This document shows positions 54,660-64,000 of a stretch of DNA of 64,000 nt, piece after piece. The translations under genes and the position numbers were made by a program. Source of the stretch: Kwoniella bestiolae CBS 10118 (lineage: Eukaryota > Basidiomycota > Tremellomycetes > Tremellales > Cryptococcaceae); NCBI RefSeq assembly GCF_000512585.2, contig NC_089242.1, positions 62,001-126,000 on the forward strand. Direction: 5' to 3'. Each line of letters opens with the position of its first letter. Within the stretch, counting starts at the first letter, position 1. Below the pieces are notes generated by a model, which was not told the DNA's origin, did not search any database, and saw only the letters and a program-made list of their open reading frames with translations.

Positions 54660-55149
54660 GAATGGATCCCAATCGTCTGATGATGGATTGAACCGTTCTG
54701 AATATGATTTGAAAATGATATGATACGGTATGATCTATCTGGACATTATACTATCTTCATGCATTATGCCAAACAATCCAACTAAGCTTTCTGCTCAAAT
54801 ACATCGACTGGGTCGACTCCTGCCATGTGGCCCTCATGCGACCAAAGGACCCCTTTAGCGCCATTTTACCTTTTGGCGAAGATCGGACCGGACAGGTAAT
54901 CCCGAAGAGCCCCATCCACAAGAAAACGAATATTAAGCTTAACCGGAATGCTGCTCAGCGAGAAAAAAACCAAAAAACCAAAAGAGCAGCGCTCAACCAA
55001 AAAACAATATTAGACCGAGTCGTGTTGGGGTTGGACGGACCGACAGAGTTGTCGTGATTTGACTGTACAAGTTGAAGAACGATAGGTTTCCTCTTTCTTC
55101 TCCTTTGATCGTTCCCTCTTACAGTCTACTCTCATTGTGAGCCCTCAAA
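54660..55149. promoter_or_regulatory. Upstream region of the ACS-family transporter
   Basis: 490 bp with A-rich runs near 54960-55010. Promoter and 5' leader of the next gene; nothing else is recognised. Confidence 0.4.
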
Positions 55150-57075
55150 ATGGACGTCCCTGTAGATGTCCCGCCGGACAACAAAGCCCAAGACGTCCAA
55201 GTAGATCGACAAGTCAGCCCCAAGGCTCTGAGTTCAGCACTGCGCAAATTGGATCTCTTCCTTTTGCCTATAGCTACTATCGCGTACTTCCTCAATTTCC
55301 TCGATAGAAGTAATATTGGAAATGCCAAAGCTGCTGGTCTACAGACGGACCTGAAATTGACCAACCGTCAATACTCGATCGCGTTGACGGTCACGTATGT
55401 TCCCTATATCGTCGCGGAATTGCCTCTTACGCTGGCTATGAAGAAAGTGTACGTCCCTTCCACTATCAATTCAACATCTATGCAAGGTGTTTGCTGACAC
55501 AGGGTATGGCGTCGTAGTGGTCCACATATCCTTATCCCTACTTTAGTCGTCTCCTGGGGATTGGTTACGCTCTTTCAAGGATTCGTGCATAGTTACGGAG
55601 GGTTGATAGCAGCTAGATTCTTCTTGGGTTTGACAGAAGGTGCTATCCTACCTGTGAGTACTACTCTACATTCTTCACTACCCTTCAAGCATACAGTCGA
55701 ATATGACTTACGCGTGAATACCTACAGGGCTTGGTCACCTATTTGTCATCCTTCTATCACCGACAAGTCTTAGGTAAACGATTGGCATTCTTCTTCTCTG
55801 CTACTTCCCTAGCAGGGGCTTTCTCAGGATTACTAGCATCAGCAATCTTGAACATGGAGGGCGTATCGGGGAAAAGAGGCTGGCAGTGGATTTTCATCTT
55901 GTACGTGAATTGTCTTTGTTCTACATTCCATCTCAACATGTCACCTGTCACTCGCGGTATAGCGATACGGGCGTCGTCCAGAACTGACAGATTGTATATC
56001 ACAGGGAAGGTTTGTTGACCGTCGTATGCGGAGCCATCACATTCTTCATTCTTCCTCGTGACCTCTCAACTGCTCGATACCTCACAATTGAAGAACGTAA
56101 TGCTTTGATGTTGGCCCATGAGATTGATGGAGGAGCTACCGCTATCCATGAGAAATTCTCGTTCAGACATATGGTACGAGCTATGAAGTCACCTCAGTTG
56201 TGGATGGTATTTGCCATGTTTTTTGGTAATGGAGGTGAGCTCTGTCTATCCAAGTTATCCTCAGATAACCATGTTACGACTTATGCTAATACTTCTGCCC
56301 TTTTCCCAGTTACCCTATACTCCTTAGCATACTTTGCACCGAGTGAGTCATTCCTGACCGTCTCTTTCCAACGGCCAGCGGGATGTGACTTTGCTGACAT
56401 TACTCGCAGCCATTGTTCAAGGATTAGGCTACAAAGGCATATCCATCCAACTCCACTCTGTTCCCCCCTATGCCTGCTCGGCTTTTGTAGCTGTAGTAGC
56501 GTGTTACCTAAGCGACCGTCTCCGACATAGAGGGACATTCATTGTGGGAGCCAGTATCATCTCCATCATCGGATATGCGATGTTCCTAGGCTCTACGGAT
56601 CACCATACTCTCTATGGATCATTGTTCCTCCAAGTCATCGGGGCGTATACGATGGCTCCGCTGTTGTCTACCTGGATGCCTAACAATCTTGCACCATACT
56701 ACACGAGAGTAACCGGTATTGCCTTTGGGTTCATATCCACCAATTCGGGTGGTATACTCTCAACGTGAGTTGTCCTCCTTGGCGTCTCAGAAAGAAAACA
56801 GAACAGTCCCATTCAATGGGAAGCTGACGATTTCCCTTATATGCCCTAGATGGTTATTCCCTACAACCGACGCACCACGATACAAAAAGGCCACATGGAC
56901 AGCTCTAGGTCTGAGCATCTCAATCGTCGTTCTGGCAATCATGAACTCGCTTTTCTTGGGCATTCAAAACAAGAATCGAGGGACGGTACCGGTCGTACAG
57001 GAGAATCTGGAGGATTCGATCGACTCACTAGATGATTTGGGGGATAAAAACCCGAGTTTCCGTTATATCACTTAG
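55150..57075 (+). CDS. MFS transporter, anion:cation symporter (ACS/Dal5-TNA1-like) family
   Basis: Plasma-membrane proton symporter for an organic anion or vitamin. After a short hydrophilic N-terminus, helix 1 carries LFLLPIATIAYFLNFLDRSN and the DRSNIGNAKAAGL motif typical of the family. Further on come PYIVAELPLTLAMKK, LVVSWGLVTLFQGFVHSYGG, ARFFLGLTEGAILPG joined over an intron to LVTYLSSFYHRQ, GWQWIFILEGLLTVV and FFILPRDLSTARYLTIEER. The second half has SPQLWMVFAMFFGNG, LYSLAYFAPTIVQGLGYKG, PPYACSAFVAVVACYLSDRL and WMPNNLAPYYTRVTGIAFGF; the last exon holds TDAPRYKKATWTALGLSIS and an acidic tail. About seven introns. It opens a block with two flavin monooxygenases and a second ACS transporter, so uptake of an aromatic or related acid is plausible. 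Substrate unknown. Confidence 0.88.
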
Positions 57076-57281
57076 TTCATACCTCTCATAGGAGCAAAAT
57101 ATGGATGAAAGATTTTATCGAGTATATAATCGTCTGAGGGTTTTCTCCAGACATGAATAGGGTTTATTGAGCTAGCTGCGTTATGGCGTGCATGAGTTAC
57201 AGATAGCAGGAAACCCAAAAATATAAGGTGGAACATCTATAATGGTCAAACGATGTTTACAAGGCCGTGGTCTAGGTGACA

Positions 57282-59047
57282 TCACGCCTCAACTTCGATG
57301 ACAGGTACCCTCTTCTGATCAGCCTCCTTGTTCCTTTGCAACGTGAGAGCTGCAAGATCTCCCTCTGCATCCGCAAGATGAACATACTCCTTCCAGACTT
57401 TTGTCATCTGTAGTTTTCATCAGCATCTTCACTGTGTACGTCAAGCCTTTAACCCATAATGCGACAACTCACATCGTATTTGTATATCCATTGATTCTCA
57501 GCGGACCAATTCCTCCTTGTCCTCTCATTTATATAGTCGTTCTCCTCCAGTGGAGGTGATATAGCCTCGAGCTCTTTGGCATTCGACCCGAAGTCATTTA
57601 AAATTTTATACTACAAAAAATGCTCAGCCACGGTCTGACCACAGTCCGAGTGTACAGTATGACTTACCAAGCCTTTGTAATGGGGAGATCTGACATCGTC
57701 ATACAGCTTCAAAGCCCCCGAGACGGGTTTCTTCCTCTCGTGGGTGTACAGAAGTGCCTGAGCTAGAACATAGGCATCTTCGAATGCGAATGCTGCGCCG
57801 GAGCCAAACGCCCCGGACAGAGCTGAACAGGGTGAAGCGTGCGTTAGAAGGTGTACTTAAAGTATTACTGGAGGAGAGTATGGCTTACGATGTGAAGCAT
57901 CACCCAATAACGCTATACGGCCGTTGGAAATGACCGACTCAAGTCTTGGGCCTCCAAACATCGCAAATTCAAGCCATTCGTCCGGCGCAGCTAAAATCTG
58001 ACGAATGGTCTCGCAGTAGTTCTACCATCGCCCACCCTCTGCTTTAGCTACCCTTTCAGGATATTGATTTTTACTTGATGAACGGGGGACTCACATCATA
58101 GTGGCGTATGACCTGCTCTCTTCCGACCTTCTGACCCCAGCTGACTTTCTTGATATCCTCCTCTGGCTCATCAGCCCTCGTGGCAATTTCGAACAACCCA
58201 TTATCCAGTGGATCAGTGTATACATGCGTATTCCTAGTATGCCAGAAACATGCCGATTGGGGGATGTTGGAGATGTGGGCGACAGCAGATTGCGGAATCA
58301 AAGTCCTGTAGGCGACTTTGCCGGTATAGCTCAACTTGTGTTCTGGAAAAGCATGTTGACGAACCACCTGCTCAAGAGTCAGCTTGATCGAATGCATCCA
58401 CACGGGGACTTACTGATCGAATACCGTCTGCCCCTACTAGAAGATCAAAGGGACCAGCAGCGGTACCGTCCTGGAAATTCAGTTCGATCCCTTTAGGTGA
58501 TTCTACGATTTTCGCAAGTTTCTTCGATAGCTGAATAAAGCCGGTTGGGACTTGCCCTAACAGGGCTTTTTGGAGCTTGTATCGTTCTATACGCGATCGA
58601 GGAGCCGCCTCGGGGTCCACTATACAGAGGTAAAGTAGTGAGCGATGCAGCACTGGTCAATCCGGTCTTCATAGACAAGCTTACCTTTCTGATAACGTCG
58701 AGATATCAATTCTCCGGTCGATCCATTACGTTGTTCCGTATCGATCTTCGAGCCATCTCCTCTGACGGTATACTGCTCGATCGCCTCGGCAGCTCCCAGG
58801 AGTTTGAGATGTCTCCAGGTATTCTCATTGATACTGATACCCTGCTCACGGTCGTTAGGAAGCTAATTCTGAGGATCGTGGATTCACTTACAGCACCAAC
58901 TTCCCTCAGCTCGGACGCTTGATCATACGCGCTGAGCTCTACGAAAGGTAATCTGAGGAGATTGATGATGGCTGCAAGACCACCTGGTCCAGTACCGATG
59001 ACGGCGACTTTGAGATTGTCCGCTTGAGGTTGAGGCTTAATGGTCAT
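57282..59047 (-). CDS. FAD-dependent aromatic-ring hydroxylase (salicylate-hydroxylase-like)
   Basis: Group A flavoprotein monooxygenase of the PHBH fold; relatives hydroxylate salicylate, 3-hydroxybenzoate or 6-hydroxynicotinate-type rings with NAD(P)H and O2. The start at 59047 gives KVAVIGTGPGGLAAIINLLR with the GxGxxG FAD motif. Then AAPRSRIERYKLQKALLGQV with the conserved Arg region and FDLLVGADGIRSVVRQ, the DG motif. After that come KVAYRTLIPQSAVAHI and SACFWHTRNTHVYTDPLDNG. The second FAD motif is RIALLGDASHPLSGAFGSGA, followed by FAFEDAYVLAQALL. The C-terminal part ends VPVIEVEA at 57282. About eight introns. It lies head-to-head with an FMO-type gene across a 590-bp shared region and next to an ACS transporter. 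No signal peptide; presumed cytosolic. The substrate is not predictable from sequence alone. Confidence 0.87.
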
Positions 59048-59638
59048 TGTTTAGTACAATAGTCTTATGTCTCTTTCCAAAGAGTGTTTCCTGCTCAAAA
59101 TGCCAACATAAGGAAAAAATAGACCGCAACCTTTTTACGTGAATGATATCCAGAATCCGCGATGCCAAGTGCAATATGGTGTGATAGCGTACCTGTGTCC
59201 ACTCCGAGATTCCCCGGTCATGCTTACACATTCATGGGTCCTTTTGGAAGCACAGGTTTACAGGCGCTTTGTTGTTGAGTATCGTGTAGTCGTCGAGGAA
59301 TGGTTGTCTTACAGCCGACCTTGGATGATGAGTTCTGGCGTCATCTCACACACGATCGGATTTGACCGTGTTATCTATCGATTTGCAAATCTTTGGTCTC
59401 TCTCGTTCCTGGATTCAAAGTGAACTAAGATCTTGGACTCGGATATTCACTGGCACTGTATATGGCGTGATGCTTGTTGTATACAGCTACACATGTTGCG
59501 AACTGATTGTTAACCGAACTGATTAGGTGATGCACTTTCACAGTATTTTTATTAATATCCCAAGAATCTGAAGAAGTAGCCTACAATGGGGGGCATCATA
59601 TCTCTCCTGCTATCAATCATAGAAAGTCCCGCCATTGC
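59048..59638. promoter_or_regulatory. Shared divergent promoter of two flavin monooxygenases
   Basis: About 590 bp between start codons. A natural place for a shared inducer-responsive site, but none is identified by eye. Confidence 0.5.
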
Positions 59639-61526
59639 ATGCGTACGATCCACAAAATGACGGTGAAGCTTGAATCAGCACATTCCCAGACACACGAATT
59701 CGACCGATCGATACGGACGGTCGCTGTCATAGGTTCCGGTCCTACTGGTACTCCCGCGGCAAGGCACCTACAAGATGCCGGTTTGAAGGTGCGATTGTTC
59801 GAAAGACAGTCTCAATCCGGTGGCATATGGAATTGGAGACCTGCCGCATCGTTGCCGCTATCTGTACCTACTCCACCCCCTTCAGTAGGTGCATTCACTC
59901 CGGTCCTAAGGGAAAGCGGGGTATACGAAGATCCAGATCGTAAAGAGCGAGAACACTTCAATCCGCCAAATCCTTGTTATTGGAATTTGACGAACAACGT
60001 ACCCACAACGACTATGGCTGTAAGTGGCATCCTTTGACATTGTCAGGACATTCTAGCTGACCTCATATCAGTTCAAAGACTTTCCATATCCCGACGGAAC
60101 AGCACGAAATGTGTCCCATGAATTCCTGGCGGATTATGTACATGATTACGCCAAGCATTTCGGTCTGGATAAGGTGGCTTCGTATAATACCAGAGTGGAA
60201 AGAGCGGAAAAGGTGGACCATAAGTGGAGGTTAGACTTGCGAAAGGTCGTGGATGAAGGAGATGAGAAAGCTCGTGAGGAACAGTGGTCCGAAGTAAGTC
60301 CCTTACCTATAACGCACTTCGCGGTTCTGAGAACTGACGAGGTTACAGGAATTCGATGCTGTCGTTGTGGCTACCGGTCATTACAATGCTCCATACATTC
60401 CACCCTTTTCAGGAGTAGATGCTTGGGCAGCCACCTGGCCTGAGCATGTGATACATTCGCAAGGCTACCGAGTACCAGAACCATACAAGGGCAAAGTCAG
60501 TGATATCTGACACTTTCGGGCACACTTCTTTAGCTGATACTCCCTTTAGACGGTTTTGCTAGTCGGCATCGGTACTAGTGGGACCGACATCGCTCGAGAT
60601 CTCGATCCATACATCGCAAGGACATACATGGTGGGCAGGAACAAGCTTAGGGGACCACCGGCGTATCAGCGACAGCGCAAATTGCAGAGGTTCATGGTGC
60701 CAAATAACGCCGAAGCAGTATCTGAAATACACCGATTTATCCCTCCAAGGCCTGGTCAGCCTATCGAAGAAGCAGAAGTCGAACTCACTGATGGAAGGAT
60801 ATTAAAAGGTATCAGCGATGTCATCTTCGCCACTGGGTAAGCAAAGTAGCAGCTTATGTGACGACGATGACTGAAATTGTAATACATAGATACCAATACT
60901 CCTTCCCCTTCTTACCGAGCTACCATCAAGATTATCAAGGAGCCCGCTCGAAGAGCGCAAAAGATCATCCTCTAGTCACAGACGGTACTGGCGTACTCAA
61001 TCTGTGGCGAGATGTCTTCTACATCCCAGATCCGACCCTTACCTTCATCGGACTAAGCGTGAACACTTCTGCGTTCTCTTTCTTCGAGTATCAGTCCATT
61101 TCCATCGCTCGAGTTCTCTCCGGAAAAGCGAAATTGCCAGATGAACCGACAAGATGGGCAAATTACGCTCAGCTGGTCAAGGAGAAAGGCGAGGGGAAAT
61201 TCAGTCATCTTCTCAATAGAGATGGAGAAAGAAGTTACGTCAAAGACACCGTCGAATGGCTGAATAGGGATGCCCAATCGTCGGGAGCAGAACTTGTCGA
61301 GGGTCATAGTCCCGAATGGATGGCGGAAAGTGATAAGATGCAAGAGCTGTTGGCGGTTAAGTATGGAATCACGCCTGAGCAACTTCAACAGATCAGCGAA
61401 GAGATAAACGCCGGTGACGGGCAGAACCAGGATGTTAAACCGAAAGTCTTTGACACAGCCGCTGAAGAGACAAATGCTAGAGCCACTGAGGGGCTTGTGA
61501 GAAGGACGGCAGTTGTAAAAGCATGA
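59639..61526 (+). CDS. Flavin-containing monooxygenase (FMO/Baeyer-Villiger type)
   Basis: NADPH- and FAD-dependent class B monooxygenase that oxygenates N, S or carbonyl groups of small molecules. The FAD motif is TVAVIGSGPTGTPAARHLQD, followed by RLFERQSQSGGIWNWRP. Next come CYWNLTNNVPTTTMA joined over an intron to FKDFPYPDGTARNVSHEFLA, VVVATGHYNAPYIPPFSG and WPEHVIHSQGYRVPEPYKGK. The NADPH motif is VLLVGIGTSGTDIARDLDPY, and DVIFATGYQYSFPFLP is the late ATG motif. Later come LTFIGLSVNTSAFSFFEYQS and a charged tail. The signature FxGxxxHxxxF/Y is not clean. About five exons. Start is either 59639 or the in-frame ATG 59657 (MTVKLESAH). It is divergent from an aromatic hydroxylase and followed by a convergent ACS transporter; joint action on one substrate is inferred. 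Confidence 0.87.
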
Positions 61527-61974
61527 ATAGTTTTGAGTAGATTATCATAGATAGATGAGATCGTATGTGTGTACGGGATAAGTTCGAGGTCTTGAATCAT
61601 TGATGCATGTTAGTTTCATCTCGATCAAATATCAGTTCAACCCTCCTGCCCTCGTTGCGCTGTGATAAGGTGGCTCCAGCGTAGTCCAATCAATATTGAG
61701 GTATATTGCATAAAGCCTCCGTTCGTGTCACTTCCTCTCTCACAATCAAAGACAACCAGGTCGCAGCCGCAGAACGTTCCCTCTGTTCGACAGGCTGGGT
61801 TGTCCTCAAGCATTTGGGAAGTCTTAGAAGGCCTCAACATCCGAATGTATCACACATTCTTCAAATTACTGTCATAACCATTACAGAACTACTGTACTAA
61901 CACCGTGCCCAGCTGCCCGTCACATCACTTAAATTACCATTATGTATATATCCTTAATCGTCCAAATGTTCATC
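61527..61974. other. Convergent intergenic region
   Basis: 448 bp between the FMO gene and the last transporter, tail-to-tail. No exon is recognised. Confidence 0.4.
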
Positions 61975-64000
61975 TCAATGTAAGACTGCGGCTCTATTAT
62001 CACCGATGGCAGGACCAGGAGTTTCAGGTTGACTGTCATTTCCGCTGTCATACGCCTTACTATCATAGGTTTCGCTGACATCTCCTTGAGAGCTTCCATC
62101 AGCCTCTTCTTGTCGTCGTTTCTTTTGATCGCGACGGATGAGCAGCAGGATAGCGGTCATCCAGACGACTGGGATAGATATCGTCACATGAGCGCGAGTG
62201 AGCTTGGCTGAAGATCATTTGACTCACTCAGAAGAATGTTCAAGATTAAGGACCATGTCCATCCTTTCTTGGCTCGAGGGAATTCGGTGGTCTTCCATAC
62301 AAAGTTCGGCGCCTAGAAAGAGAAAGTGTTAGTACAAGTGCCATGCAGGCACAAGTATAAAAGACGAAAACTCACGACTGCCTGAACAACGTATGCCAAA
62401 TCATTGGCAGCTGCCACTAACAATGCTCGTTTTTCAGTATCATCGGAACAAAGCTCGTTGATGAACGTCAAGATCAATGGTCCGGCCCCCTGACCGATCT
62501 GACTGATATAGTACATAGCAAAGGTAGTGTTGATGTTTTTGTAGAGAGGGAAAGTTCTCATGATAGCGGCAATAACAAGCTATTATGACATTAGCAATGG
62601 TCCCCTAAAGTGCACGAGACAAGCAGGAAAGACTCACCGAATAGACGGCACCAATGTATACGAAGGGCCACCGTCGTCCACGGAACACACCATCGGACAA
62701 CCAAGCGAAGGACAGTGCACAGACGATGAATATGGCAGTTTGAGGCAGAGGTACTGTAAATGCTTGAATCAGTTATACATCTTCAATATACCTGAGCTTG
62801 AAAGTTCAACTTACACACGTTGATTTGCTCCACGGAATATGTCTTTCCCGGAACCGGGGGATTCTTCTTGACGTTGAATGATTTTAGCCAGTACCCAATT
62901 GCTTGTTGAGGCCATTGATTGTTCCAGATGACATATAACATAGCTGTTTATCTTGATCAGCTCAAAGATACAAGACCGATGAGAAGGCTGGGAACAAGCT
63001 CACGTAGGAAGTAGGTGTGCCAGCTGAAGAAGAGACTTTTCACTTTGACCCAGGTCCAGGGTTTCTTTCCAGCTCGTCCGATTTTCTGCAATCTAGTTCG
63101 AGCCAGGGTAAACTCCTGCACCAAAAAAACATGAAGGATCAGCACAACGCCAGACCTATATCCGCTCCAATGGCTGATTGTCAATGACTCACGTCTTCGG
63201 TCAACCACCAGGTATTTTTCCCTTGTAGTGGAAGGGGTGGGAAGAAGAAGAAACCAAAGACAGCGATAGGAAGAGTGATAATGGCGTCAATGATGAAGAG
63301 CCATCTGCGCATCCACTGTATCAGCACGTATTTCCCGGGAGGCGAGAGAAATACATGGCTTTTGACTTACCGCCAACCAGCCAAACCGTGTACACCTGAC
63401 AAGTTCTTATACGCTGCAGCCTGCAAGAAACCAGAGAACATCTGTCCCAAGGAACCGGCGAGCCAGAAGATCATCGCTCTTTTACCGATTTCGGCAGGAG
63501 TATACCATGAACCAAGAAGATAGTGAATACCAGGGTAGAAACCAGATCTACAAAGCTAAGTCAGCACCTTCGCCCTTTGTACGTATGATGTGAGGCACTC
63601 ACTCGAAAAGACCGACAAGGAAACGTAAGGCGTATAAAGATTTGTATGATTTGACAGCATAGGATCCGAGAGTGGCAACACCCCATCCAAGCTCAAGCTA
63701 TGTGTATGGGCATCTTCGTGTTAACTGAGCCATATATAAAGGCTTCTCGTAGGCACTTACAGCTGGGATCACCCATCGTGGTTCAACTCTTGTCAAAAGC
63801 AGATTGGATGGGATTTGACCGATGACATAACCGACAGTCCAGATAGAGGTCGAGGTCACGAGCTCATTGCCGTACATGTTGAGGTCTTCCTTCATACCGG
63901 ACAGGAACTGTGAGAGGAAAATTCTATCAGCATCTGCCATATTTGAACACACACAAACACGTCGATGAGCAACACGTACAGCAGTGTTCGTGTTGGTCTG
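61975..64000 (-). CDS. MFS transporter, ACS family, pantothenate-type (Fen2/Liz1-like), 5' end outside the window
   Basis: Partial: the N-terminal exon lies beyond base 64000. Visible exons give the family order: FLSGMKEDLNMYGNELVTST, SIWTVGYVIGQIPSNLLLTR and VEPRWVIPA. Then LELGWGVATLGSYAV, LYALRFLVGLFESGFYPGIH, YLLGSWYTPAEIGKRAMIFW, GWRWLFIIDAIITLPIAVFG and KNTWWLTED. After those come EFTLARTRLQKIGRAGKKPW, FSWHTYFLPMLYVIWNNQW and LTFINELCSDDTEKRALLVA, and last APNFVWKTTEFPRAKKGWTW. This pattern is close to the Fen2/Liz1 pantothenate symporters. The C-terminal tail is acidic and ends at 61975. At least eight introns. It closes the flavoenzyme block; whether it carries pantothenate or the substrate of the neighbouring monooxygenases is open. 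Confidence 0.85.

Noticed and set aside
54960..55012. A-rich tract suspected as a retroposon poly(A) tail
   Set aside because: Interrupted by C/G, with no element body or target-site duplication upstream.
1..64000. tRNA, rRNA, CRISPR or transposon
   Set aside because: No cloverleaf boxes, repeat-spacer arrays, transposase or reverse transcriptase motifs were found by eye on either strand; small RNA genes could still be missed without a covariance search.

Overview
The window is nuclear DNA of a basidiomycete yeast, most likely a tremellomycete of the Cryptococcus/Kwoniella kind. Nearly every gene is cut by many short introns (about 45-140 nt, GT..AG, often with a CTGAC/CTGAT branch site). 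The recognisable products (RRS1, COX7, PAP1, MSH5, the FACT subunit POB3, a CorA transporter) are eukaryotic and fungal. Intergenic gaps are short. I see no rRNA, tRNA, CRISPR array or intact transposon. All exon joins were made by eye from splice consensus and reading-frame continuity.

Layout. 0.5-1.9 kb: a Pro/Tyr-rich coiled-coil protein. 2.1-10.4 kb: a nutrient block with a methionine-permease-like transporter, a TauD/JLP1-like sulfonate dioxygenase and, divergent from it, a SOA1-like anion transporter, which together suggest organosulfur scavenging. 10.8-19.3 kb: housekeeping genes (CorA-type metal transporter, a five-exon COX7 gene of 66 codons, RRS1, an acidic hypothetical protein, a GNAT acetyltransferase). 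20.5-33.6 kb: a secreted GH5 endoglucanase, poly(A) polymerase and meiotic MSH5. 33.8-36.2 kb: a divergent pair, a GFA/CENP-V-fold protein and a TPMT-like thiol methyltransferase. 36.5-38.0 kb: a second copy of the Pro/Tyr-rich coiled-coil family. 38.7-41.3 kb: an intronless NmrA/QorB-like reductase and a membrane-anchored glutaredoxin-fold protein without a CxxC.

41.3-46.4 kb is an accessory-looking island of three unrecognised minus-strand genes, two of them clearly paralogous. 46.4-51.8 kb: a DHA1-type drug/H+ antiporter and POB3. 52.1-54.7 kb: two divergent secreted WSC-like paralogs, one apparently truncated. 55.1-64.0 kb: a metabolic block with two ACS-family transporters flanking a divergent pair of flavin monooxygenases (a salicylate-hydroxylase-like enzyme and an FMO/Baeyer-Villiger type); the last transporter runs off the window.

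The most interesting items are the Pro/Tyr-rich family with its conserved phase-1 intron, the tandem 'RW...W' coiled-coil family, the sulfonate block, the flavoenzyme block, the partly broken WSC partner, and unusual splicing in the CorA gene (a 14-nt micro-exon and a GC-AG intron).
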